64,000 nucleotides of DNA from the NCBI GenBank assembly GCA_027490145.1, contig JAIXYQ010000013.1, positions 1 through 64,000 on the forward strand, read 5' to 3'. This DNA comes from Planctomycetaceae bacterium. Lineage in GTDB: Bacteria > Planctomycetota > Phycisphaerae > Phycisphaerales > SM1A02. A program made the position numbers and the translations under genes. Below are positions 54,006-61,748 of the stretch, piece after piece (position 1 is the stretch's first letter; each line of letters opens with the position of its first letter). The notes under the pieces are model-generated. The model ran no database searches and was not told the DNA's origin. It worked only from the letters and a program-made list of their open reading frames with translations.

Positions 54006-55283
54006 TCAGTGCACCGACTGGCTCATGCGGAAGATCGGCAGCAGGATGCTCGCGGCGATGCCGCCGACGACGACGCCCATGAAGATGATCATCAGCGGCT
54101 CGATCATGCCGGTGACGGTCTTGATGGCGGCGTCGAGTTCCTCCTCGGCGAAGGCGGCGATGCGCTCGAGCACCTCGGGCAGCCGGCCGGCGCGCTCGCC
54201 GGCGTTGAACATCGCGCTGATGTTGCGCGGGATGAATGCGGCCTGCAGGAGCGTCGGGCTCATCTCCTGGCCGTGGTTGACGCGCTCACGCAGGTCGTCC
54301 CACATGCGGTCCCAGTAGGTGTTGGCCGTGACGGCCTTGGTGATGCGGATCACCTCCAGCAGGGGAACCCCGGCAGCAAGCAGCGTGCCCATCGTGTTGG
54401 TCATGCGCGCCACGTAGAGCTGTCGGAACATCGGCGAGATGATGGGCAGGTTGAGCTTGGCCCAGTCGATGGCCAGTCGCCCGCGGGCTGTCCGCGCCAG
54501 GACCGTGGCCGCGAAGCAGAGTGCCGCGAGCGCCGGCAGGTAGAGGTGCCACCAGCCCTTCAGGAAGGCGCTGGCCATGAGCAGCCACTTGGTCAGCAGC
54601 GGGAGCCGATCACCCTGCGCCTTGAAGAGCGGCGCGAAGGTCGGCAGCACGAAGACCATGATCACCGTGACGGCCGTGATGGCGACGGCGAGCATGATGC
54701 CCGGGTAGACCATGGCACCCTTGACCTGCTTAGCGGTCTTGCGCGCCTTGAGCAGGTCCTTGGCCACGCGCGAGAGCATCTCGTCCATCGTGCCGCTGGC
54801 CTCGGCCGCCTGCATGAGGCTCACGAGGATCGACGGGAAGATCCTGGGCCACTTCGCCAGGGCAGCGCTGAACTCCTCGCCCTCGCAGACATCGTCCTTG
54901 ATCGCACGAACCACCGTGGCGACCTCGGGACGGGCGGCCTGCTCGCTGAAGGTTTCGAGCGCCTCGGCGAGCGGCACGCCGGTCTTCATCATGACCGAGA
55001 GCTGCTGGCAGAGCGCGATGACGTCGTCGTTGCTGAAGCGCGCGCTGAGGCGGTTGCGCGAGATCGCGCCCTTCTGGCCGACGGCGGCGGCAAGGTCGCC
55101 GAGTTCGATGCTCAGGACGACCAGGCCGTCGCGCCGGAGCTGGCGCACGGCGGCTTCGTGGGTCGGGGCCTCGAGCACGCCGCGCACGAGTTCGCCGCTG
55201 CCGCGCCGGGCGCGGTAGGCGAACTTGCGGGTGGCGGTGGCTTCGGGCTGGCCGAGCAGGCTGGCATCAATGGCGGCAGGCAC
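54006..55283 (-). CDS. gspF: Type II secretion/type IV pilus inner-membrane platform protein (GspF/PilC)
   Basis: A 425-residue protein with two GspF domains and three expected membrane helices. The first domain follows FAYRARRGSGELVRGVLEAPTHEAAVRQL; the ISRNRLSARFSNDDVIALCQQLSVMMKTGVPLAEALE region is typical in pieces. The platform recruits the ATPase and drives pseudopilus assembly. Start is GTG at 55283 with GGAGG about 5 nt upstream; the gene overlaps gspE by 17 bp. Confidence 0.93.
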   Translation of the reverse strand: MPAAIDASLLGQPEATATRKFAYRARRGSGELVRGVLEAPTHEAAVRQLRRDGLVVLSIELGDLAAAVGQKGAISRNRLSARFSNDDVIALCQQLSVMMKTGVPLAEALETFSEQAARPEVATVVRAIKDDVCEGEEFSAALAKWPRIFPSILVSLMQAAEASGTMDEMLSRVAKDLLKARKTAKQVKGAMVYPGIMLAVAITAVTVIMVFVLPTFAPLFKAQGDRLPLLTKWLLMASAFLKGWWHLYLPALAALCFAATVLARTARGRLAIDWAKLNLPIISPMFRQLYVARMTNTMGTLLAAGVPLLEVIRITKAVTANTYWDRMWDDLRERVNHGQEMSPTLLQAAFIPRNISAMFNAGERAGRLPEVLERIAAFAEEELDAAIKTVTGMIEPLMIIFMGVVVGGIAASILLPIFRMSQSVH

Positions 55284-57024
55284 CGTGCACCTCCTCCGTG
55301 GTCGTGAGTCCGTCGATCACCTTGCGCATGCCGTCGACCCACAGGGTCTCGAAGCCCTTGTCGCGCAGCAGGCGCTTCAGGGCTGCAGGCTCCGTTCGTG
55401 CCGAGATCGCCTCGAGCACGTCGGCGTCGGGGACGAGCAGTTCGTAGAGGCCCAACCGACCGCTGAGTCCGCGCTCGTGGCACGCTCGGCATCCGGCGCC
55501 CTTCCAGAGCCGCTCGGCCTGGGCGCCGAACTCGCCCATGGCGGCGCGCTCGGCGGCATCGGGCTCGTACTCGGCCTTGCAGTGCTTGCAGATGCGGCGC
55601 ACGAGCCGCTGGGCGAGCACGCCGCGGAGCGCTGCGGCCACCAGGAACGGCTCGACGCCGAGGTTCTGCAGGCGGGTCACCGCGCTGGGGGCATCGTTGG
55701 TGTGCAGGGTGCTGAAGACCATGTGGCCGGTGAGCGCGGCCTGGACGGCGATCTGCGCGGTCTCGCCGTCGCGGATCTCGCCCACCATGATGATGTCGGG
55801 GTCCTGGCGCAGCAGGGCCCGCAGGGCGCCCGCGAAGGTCAGTCCGGCCTTCACGTTGACCTGCGCCTGGTGGACGCCGGGCAGGTTGCTCTCGACGGGA
55901 TCCTCGACGGTGCTCAGGTTGAGCTCGGTGGTGTCGAACTGCTGGAGCACCGAGTAGAGCGTGGTGCTCTTGCCGCTGCCGGTCGGACCGGTCACGAGCA
56001 CCACGCCGTGCGGCTCATCGACCACGGCGCGGAATCGGTCGAGCATCGCCGGGCGGAAGCCGAGCTTCTCCAGGCCGAGCTTCGCGTAGCTCGTGTCGAT
56101 CACGCGCATGACGATCTTCTCGCCGAACTTGCCCGGCAGCGTGCTCACGCGCAGGTCGATCGGCTTGCCGTTGACCTTGATCGCGATCTCCCCGTCCTGG
56201 GGCACGCGGCGCTCGCTGATGTCGAGCCGGGCCATGATCTTCACGCGGCTGGAGATCGCCGCATGCATGCGCCAGGGGACGTTGGTCTTCACCGAGAGCA
56301 CGCCGTCGATGCGGTAGCGGATCCTCAAGGATCCGTCATCGGGCTCGATGTGGATGTCGCTTGCGCCATCCGCCACGGCGCCCGCGATGATGAAGTTGAC
56401 GAGTTTCACGACCGGGCCGCTGGTGCCGGTGGTGTCCTCGGCCGCAAGGTCGGCGGCTTCGTTCTCCGCCACGGTGAACTGGGCCTCGTCGACCTCGGCG
56501 AAGATCTCCTCGGCCTGTTCATTGGCGCGGGACGGCGTGGGCTCGTCGATGCCGCCTCCGGCAAGCGCGCTGCGGATCGAGTCGGCCGTCGCCACGACGA
56601 ACCGCACGCGGAAGCCGCTGGCCTTGGACAGGTCCTCGAGGACGAAGAAGTCCTCGGGTTCGGCGGTGGCGACGATGAGTTCGCCTCCATCGAGCCGAAC
56701 CGGGATCACGGTGTGGCGTTCGCGCAGGTCAGGGGGCACGAGCGCGCGGGCCCCCGGATCGCACGCCGCGGCGAGGTCCTCGATGAACGCCAGGCCGCGG
56801 GCGGCGGCGACGGCCTGGAGCAGGCGTTCGCTCGTGATCCAACCTTGTTGCACGACGACCTCGCCGAGCATCAGGCGGCACGTGCTCGATGACTGGATGG
56901 CAAGGGCTTCCCGCAACTGGGCTGGAGTCAGGTCGCCCCAATCGATCAGGACCTGGCCGAGTGACGTCGGCGCTGCGTCAGGATGCGAGGGTGCAAGGCG
57001 AGGGCTTGGGTTGTTGCGGACCAT
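55267..57024 (-). CDS. gspE: Type II secretion/pilus assembly ATPase (GspE/PilB)
   Basis: A 585-residue ATPase. The N-terminal MshEN-like region runs to about 160. The ATPase domain has Walker A GPTGSGKST near residue 345, Asp and His boxes in STVEDPVES and STLHTNDAP, and Walker B in IIMVGEIRDGETA. A zinc site follows, CKHC and C-x-x-C in GCRACHERG. It powers pseudopilus growth from the cytoplasmic side. The ATG at 57024 has GGGAGG upstream; a TTG at 57042 is less likely. Confidence 0.94.
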   Translation of the reverse strand: MVRNNPSPRLAPSHPDAAPTSLGQVLIDWGDLTPAQLREALAIQSSSTCRLMLGEVVVQQGWITSERLLQAVAAARGLAFIEDLAAACDPGARALVPPDLRERHTVIPVRLDGGELIVATAEPEDFFVLEDLSKASGFRVRFVVATADSIRSALAGGGIDEPTPSRANEQAEEIFAEVDEAQFTVAENEAADLAAEDTTGTSGPVVKLVNFIIAGAVADGASDIHIEPDDGSLRIRYRIDGVLSVKTNVPWRMHAAISSRVKIMARLDISERRVPQDGEIAIKVNGKPIDLRVSTLPGKFGEKIVMRVIDTSYAKLGLEKLGFRPAMLDRFRAVVDEPHGVVLVTGPTGSGKSTTLYSVLQQFDTTELNLSTVEDPVESNLPGVHQAQVNVKAGLTFAGALRALLRQDPDIIMVGEIRDGETAQIAVQAALTGHMVFSTLHTNDAPSAVTRLQNLGVEPFLVAAALRGVLAQRLVRRICKHCKAEYEPDAAERAAMGEFGAQAERLWKGAGCRACHERGLSGRLGLYELLVPDADVLEAISARTEPAALKRLLRDKGFETLWVDGMRKVIDGLTTTEEVHGACRH

Positions 57025-57054
57025 CGTGCCTCCCGAATCCAAGGAGCCTGGCGA

Positions 57055-57570
57055 TCACCCGTCGAGGGCGATCCTCACCAGACGACCATCGGATTCAAGT
57101 TCGGCATGACGAAGCCCGATCTCTCGCACGACCCAAGAAATCCCCGTGGATGCCTCGGTCAGCACATCCCCACGACGCACGGTCCGGCCGTTGATCACCG
57201 CAAACTCGCCTGAGAGCGTGGCGGTCAGGTCGAAGGTCGCATGGGCGGCAGCTGGGGCGGGGGTGGCTGCGGGACCCGATTGTGCCTCCCGAACCGCCTG
57301 TGGCGCCGAGAAGGCCAGCGGTGCGAATGGGTTACCGGACGGATGCTCTTCCAACACGAACTCAATGGGCTTGGGTCGTGCCGGAGCGGGGGCCGCGGCG
57401 ACCGGCCCCGGCTTCGCGGCGGCGGCCTTGGCGGGCTTGACCGGTCCGGCGACCTTGAACATGAGCAGGCCGATCGCGGCGATCGCGACGCCGCCGAGCA
57501 GGGCAAACTGCTTCGGATTCACACCGAGCTTGCTGCAGAGGTCGTTCCAGGTGCTTGAGACGGCGCTCAT
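57055..57570 (-). CDS. PilP/GspC-like pilus or secretion accessory protein
   Basis: A 171-residue protein with one membrane segment (about 22-42), an Ala/Pro/Lys-rich linker and a small beta domain: DLTATLSGEFAVINGRTVRRGDVL, then WVVREIGLRHAELES. The strand pattern, with the IINGxxxxxGD core, resembles the GspC/PilP homology region that contacts the secretin. It lies between gspE and the PilO-like gene. I assign it by pattern and position only. Confidence 0.75.
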   Translation of the reverse strand: MSAVSSTWNDLCSKLGVNPKQFALLGGVAIAAIGLLMFKVAGPVKPAKAAAAKPGPVAAAPAPARPKPIEFVLEEHPSGNPFAPLAFSAPQAVREAQSGPAATPAPAAAHATFDLTATLSGEFAVINGRTVRRGDVLTEASTGISWVVREIGLRHAELESDGRLVRIALDG

Positions 57571-58157
57571 GGCGTGCCTCCCTGTGGGGCCTGCGCGGGC
57601 GGCGGTGCGAGGAAGTACTCCTCGAGGTCGATCTGGGCGGCGATCGAACTGCCGTCGGTGCGGCGAAGGTCGATGCTCGAGATGCGGTTCCACGCCCGGC
57701 TGTCGTCGATCGAGTTGATGACGTCGAACACGGCCGCGAAGTCGCCGACCATGTCCACGCGCACGCTGCGACGCTGGAAGTCCCCGGGCTTCGATCCGGC
57801 AGGAGCGAAATCCATGGGATCGCCGAGCTTCACCGAGTTCTCCAGCACGCTCTTGCCGTCCACGCTGCGGCTGACGGCATCACCGAGCCGGCTCTCGGTG
57901 GGGGAGTTGGGAACGAGGCGCCACTCCTGCTCGACATCGCGACGCAGCGTGGTCACTTCGGCCTGAAGGCGCTCGAGGTCGGCTCGCTTGGCCAGGTACT
58001 GCTCGGTGCTCTGCTCGAGCTTGGTGCGCTGGCGCTGCAGGTCCGATGCACGCGCGTAGTTGGGAACCACGAACATGCCGAGCACGACGATCGTTCCGGC
58101 GAGGGTGGTGCCGGCGGCCATGGCGGTCTCGCGGCTGATGGCTGGCCAGGTGGTCAT
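57567..58157 (-). CDS. PilO/GspM-like inner membrane protein
   Basis: A 196-residue protein with one N-terminal membrane segment (about 12-35), a coiled coil (RQRTKLEQSTEQYLAKRADLERLQ) and a small alpha/beta domain including VDMVGDFAAVFDVINSIDD. This matches the PilO/GspM form. It overlaps its neighbours by 4 nt on both sides. It should pair with the PilN-like protein in the inner-membrane alignment complex. Confidence 0.82.
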   Translation of the reverse strand: MTTWPAISRETAMAAGTTLAGTIVVLGMFVVPNYARASDLQRQRTKLEQSTEQYLAKRADLERLQAEVTTLRRDVEQEWRLVPNSPTESRLGDAVSRSVDGKSVLENSVKLGDPMDFAPAGSKPGDFQRRSVRVDMVGDFAAVFDVINSIDDSRAWNRISSIDLRRTDGSSIAAQIDLEEYFLAPPPAQAPQGGTP

Positions 58158-58813
58158 GGCATGCTCCTTGAGACGATGCGTTCCGCGCCGTCGGGTTGTG
58201 CCCACGGATCGACCCGCACGGTGATGCTGAAGGCCTGCTCGCCGGAGCCAGCCTGCTTGACCTCGTTGCGTCGCACGCTCACGAACGGAGCGCGCGCGCC
58301 GAGGCGCTGTTCGAGGTCCGAGACCGCCGCCAGCGTCATGCTGTGACCGGCGAGCGCCACATCAAGGGTGACGGGCTTGGGTTGGCTCTGCTGGGCCGTG
58401 GGGGTCGACTGGGCTGGACCGCGCGCCGCAGTCGCCTTCGCTTCGCTGATGCTGATCTTCATCGCGTGCAACGACACGCCCTCGGGGAGCAGGTGGCTGA
58501 TCGTGGCGATCACGTCGCTCGCCTGGGCCGGCAGGGCCACCGTCTGTTGGCACGACACCAATCGCTTCAGGTGTTCGCGCTCCGCCATGAGCATCGCGTG
58601 CACGTCATCGATGCTCTGTGCGCTCTCGCGGAGGTCCTGCGCCACGGCGACGCGGATGGCGGCCGAGCGGCTTTCGTTGAAGCTGTGTGCCGCCAAGCCG
58701 CCGAGCGTGACCGCGAAGGCCGTGGCGGCCAGCGCGACGATGCGTCGGCGGAGGCGGATGCCCGCATGGCGCAGCGCCTCGGGAGGCAGGAGATTGACGT
58801 GGAACTCGTTCAT
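58154..58813 (-). CDS. PilN/GspL-like inner membrane protein
   Basis: A 219-residue protein that begins with the PilN sequence NEFHVNLLPPE, the segment that binds PilM in known systems. A membrane segment follows (about 25-45), then a coiled coil and a ferredoxin-like domain with ISISEAKAT and VTLDVALAGHSMTLAAVSDLEQRL. Overlaps of 4 nt on both sides show tight coupling with the PilO- and PilM-like genes. Confidence 0.85.
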   Translation of the reverse strand: MNEFHVNLLPPEALRHAGIRLRRRIVALAATAFAVTLGGLAAHSFNESRSAAIRVAVAQDLRESAQSIDDVHAMLMAEREHLKRLVSCQQTVALPAQASDVIATISHLLPEGVSLHAMKISISEAKATAARGPAQSTPTAQQSQPKPVTLDVALAGHSMTLAAVSDLEQRLGARAPFVSVRRNEVKQAGSGEQAFSITVRVDPWAQPDGAERIVSRSMP

Positions 58814-59826
58814 GCCGCCCTCCGTCCGCCGCCGCTGGCCTGGCCGGTCAGGGCGCTGCCGAGGGCGGCGCTCCAGGCACACGGCGCTGCCATGGGGTCG
58901 AGCACGCCCTGCATCACGCCGGGAGCGAGTCCCACGGCGAGTGCGTGCACGCTGCAGACGCTCGAGAGGGCGGTCGTCAGGGCCGGGTCCGTGGCTGCCG
59001 GGCCGGTCAGCACGAGCTGGGACGGCCAGGCGCCACCGAGCTTGCGATCGACGTGGCGGAAGCACTGGAGCGTCTCTTCGGCGAGGCCGTACCAGCGGAA
59101 GACGCGCGCCGTGCCCGGATCCTCGCCCTCGACCGGGATCCACTCGGCCTGTTCATCGCCCGTGGATGCTGGTTTCCAATCGAAGGCGCGGTGGAAGGCA
59201 AGGCCTGCGCCCGACATCATGCTGAGTCCGGCCTTGCCGTCCTCCAGATGAAGCACGGCGAAGCAGCCTCCCGCCGTGGCCATCTTCATGCCGCGCCAGG
59301 CGGTACGCAGGGCGGCCAGCGGTGCGGCCTCGATGCGGCTGGGCTCGAGGCCCACCCGCGCCACGCAGTCCGTGAGGGCCATCGCCACCTGGCGACGGAT
59401 GCCCACCAAGAGGTGTTCGGTTGCGCCACCGGAACGGCTCCCGCCACCGAGCGGCAGGGTCCCCAGGTGGAGCGCATCGCGATCGAGGCCGAATCGGTCG
59501 ACCGCCTCCCAGATCGCGCCTTGCAGAAGTTCATCCTTCGCCAGCGACGGCAACTCGGCCGTGTCCACGAGCAGCGACGAACAGGGAATCGTGATCGCGC
59601 AACGCCGTCCGGCGAATCCACCCGACTTCAGGGCGCGCCGCAGGGCCTGCACGAAGGCCGGCTCGATCGTGACGTCCGGCCCCGCGCCCATGAAGGGCGA
59701 GGCATCGAACTCCGCCGCCGCATCGATGGTGGCGTCGAGGCCATCCTGGCTCAGCTGCACCAGCCTGGTGCGATCCGTGCCGAAGTCGATGGCGATGTCC
59801 GTGCGTGGTGAGAGTGCCTTGAACAT
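58810..59826 (-). CDS. pilM: PilM-like actin-fold assembly protein
   Basis: A 338-residue cytoplasmic actin-like protein (IAIDFGTDRTRLVQL near the N-terminus; LVLTGPAATDPAL near the C-terminus), the PilM/GspL cytoplasmic component that binds the PilN N-terminus. The start ATG at 59826 follows GGAGGG. It is first of the accessory genes after the pseudopilin, from which it is separated by a strong hairpin, so its transcription may be attenuated. Confidence 0.86.
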   Translation of the reverse strand: MFKALSPRTDIAIDFGTDRTRLVQLSQDGLDATIDAAAEFDASPFMGAGPDVTIEPAFVQALRRALKSGGFAGRRCAITIPCSSLLVDTAELPSLAKDELLQGAIWEAVDRFGLDRDALHLGTLPLGGGSRSGGATEHLLVGIRRQVAMALTDCVARVGLEPSRIEAAPLAALRTAWRGMKMATAGGCFAVLHLEDGKAGLSMMSGAGLAFHRAFDWKPASTGDEQAEWIPVEGEDPGTARVFRWYGLAEETLQCFRHVDRKLGGAWPSQLVLTGPAATDPALTTALSSVCSVHALAVGLAPGVMQGVLDPMAAPCAWSAALGSALTGQASGGGRRAA

Positions 59827-59862
59827 GGTGTGCCCTCCAGTTTCACTCGGTCCCTTCGTACT

Positions 59863-59896
59863 GCGCGCCGCGCACGGTTGCCCGTGCACGGCGCGC
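59863..59896 (-). terminator. Strong hairpin between pseudopilin and pilM, probable attenuator
   Basis: A 14-bp stem with one mismatch (GCGCGCCG-C-GCACGG with its complement) around a TTGC loop. On the minus strand it follows the pseudopilin stop and precedes pilM by 37 bp. No T-run follows. Partial termination here would yield more pseudopilin than assembly proteins. Confidence 0.65.
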
Positions 59897-59923
59897 CACG
59901 TCTTCAGGTTCCAGCCGACACGA

Positions 59924-60331
59924 TCACTCCGGGGCGATCGTCTTGGTGGTGGGGTCGTAGAACCACGTCGAGTCGTTGGTCAGCTGGTTGGTGATGTCAT
60001 CGCTCTCGCAATAGCCGGCGGTGACGAGCTTGTCGAGCTCGGTGGTGGTGATCGCGCCGGCCGAGCTGGGCAGGCTGATCGAGGCGCCACCGGGCTGGAA
60101 CTGGTTGAAGCGGGTGACCATGGTGAGGATCTGCGAGCCGCGGGCCTCGGCAGCCTCGGTCTTGGCGTCGTCAAGGGCGCTGGTCACGCTGGGCACGACC
60201 AGGGCAGCGAGCACACCCAGGATCACGACCACGATCAGGATTTCGATCAGGGTGAAGGCGCGCTTGCCGCCGCGCTTGCCGTTGGTCCAGGTGCCGTTGT
60301 TGCCGTTGGTCGATGCGTACTGAGTCGTCAT
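59924..60331 (-). CDS. Major pseudopilin, GspG/type IV pilin-like
   Basis: A 135-residue prepilin. A long N-terminal leader of 30 residues (rich in Asn, Gly, Lys) precedes RAFTLIEILIVVVILGVLAALVVP, with cleavage expected before Phe and the Glu5 of mature pilins present. The globular part (TSALDDAKTEAAEARGSQI, then ITTTELDKLVTAGY) is GspG-like. The start ATG at 60331 has AGGAGG upstream, the strongest ribosome site in this locus. It leads the minus-strand operon. Confidence 0.92.
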   Translation of the reverse strand: MTTQYASTNGNNGTWTNGKRGGKRAFTLIEILIVVVILGVLAALVVPSVTSALDDAKTEAAEARGSQILTMVTRFNQFQPGGASISLPSSAGAITTTELDKLVTAGYCESDDITNQLTNDSTWFYDPTTKTIAPE

Positions 60332-60378
60332 GGGAAGCCCTCCTAAAGGCTGGGAACCGTTCGTTCGCGGCTGGCTGC

Positions 60379-60393
60379 CAGGGACGGTCCCTG
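60379..60393. promoter_or_regulatory. 15-bp palindrome upstream of the major pseudopilin
   Basis: CAGGGAC-G-GTCCCTG is a perfect dyad centred 55 nt before the pseudopilin ATG, in the 200-bp divergent region 60332-60531. On the minus strand TTGAGT at 60442-60447 is followed after 17 bp by GACGTT, a weak promoter candidate just upstream of the dyad. The region also holds a run of seven T at about 60469-60475. Confidence 0.4.
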
Positions 60394-60531
60394 CGTTGCC
60401 AACTGCCGCCGGGATGAACGTCGGATGCACGGAAGGGCGACTCAAGCGATCGATCAGATTTTTTTGCTCGCCGATGTACAGGCCCCTTCTTGCGCCGGTT
60501 CGGCGAGATCCGACGATTTGCCTGAATCACC

Positions 60532-61023
60532 ATGTCGATCCGTCCGACCCCATCCTGCATGACTGCACTGCGACGAGCCTTCACCCTCGTGGAATGCCTG
60601 GTGGCGCTGGTCATCGTGGCGATGGCGGCGGCCGCGGCATCGACGGCGATCGGTTCCGGCATCGCTGCGCAGGAAGATGCCCTTCGCATCACGCTCGCGG
60701 CAGCCTGCGCCGAGAGCCGGATGACGGAGGTCCTCACCACCGAGTACGGCGTGGTCCCGAATCTGGCGGGGCACGAGCAACCCGGCGCACTGATGGCCTC
60801 CGATGGCACGGCGATGCCCGGGCTGATGGCTGAGATGGGCCGTCGCACCACGGTGGAAGCGCAGCCGCAGGCCATCCCGGGATTCGCCGGCTTGGTGCTC
60901 ACCGGTTGGCAGGTCACGGTGACGGTCTATGACCTCGATGAGGATGGCGATGAGCGTGAGCTCGCCGTCCTGCGTCGATTCCGTCCGGAGACCTGGGAAG
61001 AGACGCAGGGAGCCACGCCATGA
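60532..61023 (+). CDS. Minor pseudopilin, GspI-like prepilin
   Basis: A 163-residue prepilin with leader ending LRRAFTLVECLVALVIVAMAAAAA, Glu5 kept and Cys at position 6. The body has a WQVTVTVYDLDEDGDERELAVLRRF strand region typical of minor pseudopilins of the GspI type. ATG 60559 would shorten the leader and is also plausible. It opens the plus-strand operon, overlapping the next gene by 4 nt. Confidence 0.85.
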   Translation: MSIRPTPSCMTALRRAFTLVECLVALVIVAMAAAAASTAIGSGIAAQEDALRITLAAACAESRMTEVLTTEYGVVPNLAGHEQPGALMASDGTAMPGLMAEMGRRTTVEAQPQAIPGFAGLVLTGWQVTVTVYDLDEDGDERELAVLRRFRPETWEETQGATP

Positions 61024-61748
61024 TGCGTCGCCGCGCGTTCACGTTGCTCGAACTGATGGTGGCCACGGTCACGGTGACGATGGTGGCCGGCGCGGTGGCC
61101 GGCTTCCTCGGCACGTTCCACCGTGCGCTGCGCCTGCAGGATGTCCGGGCCGCCGCGATCGTGCGCACCGCCGCGGTCCAGGCACACGTCTCGCGGCTCA
61201 TGCTCGAGAGCCGCATGCTCCTGGAGCAGGGCCAGCAGCGCACGCTGCTCTGGCTGCCGTCGGAGATGCTTGAGGATTCCGGTTCGGGTGCCGAGGCGGC
61301 CTTCGACCTCGTCAACCTGACGGCGGATGAGCTCCACTGGCTGCTCTTCGAGCAGGAAGCCGACGGCACGTGGTCGCTCAAGGAGGCCGTGGTCAATGCT
61401 GCCGCCATTCCCGCAGGGCAGGGCGATCGCTACTTCTCGGTCGATGCCGCCTACTGGAGCGGTGTCTTCGAGGAGCTGCGGGCGGCCGGACAATTGACCA
61501 TCTTCCCGATCGCCGAGGGCCTGGCGCCGATGGCCCGGGACGGCGTCGTCGCCGCCGCGCCCCGGTTCACCTACGGCACGGCCAGCATCTGCAGCAACCG
61601 TGCGCTCGGCATCGAGTTCGCGTTCATGCGCGAGGCGCTCGATGACGCCGGCGAGCCGACGGGCGAGGAAGAGCTGCGCCTGGACGTCCGCCTCGACGAA
61701 CACCTGCCGTTTCCCGACATCCATCCAATCTGTGGAGGTGGATCATGA
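61020..61748 (+). CDS. Minor pseudopilin, GspJ-like prepilin
   Basis: A 242-residue prepilin with MMRRRAFTLLELMVATVTV at the N-terminus (Glu5 present). A larger globular region follows, with two Cys near the C-terminus (ASICSNRALG and HPICGGGS). Size and order after the GspI-like gene fit GspJ. The start overlaps the upstream stop (ATGATG) and the stop overlaps the next start. Confidence 0.83.
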   Translation: MMRRRAFTLLELMVATVTVTMVAGAVAGFLGTFHRALRLQDVRAAAIVRTAAVQAHVSRLMLESRMLLEQGQQRTLLWLPSEMLEDSGSGAEAAFDLVNLTADELHWLLFEQEADGTWSLKEAVVNAAAIPAGQGDRYFSVDAAYWSGVFEELRAAGQLTIFPIAEGLAPMARDGVVAAAPRFTYGTASICSNRALGIEFAFMREALDDAGEPTGEEELRLDVRLDEHLPFPDIHPICGGGS

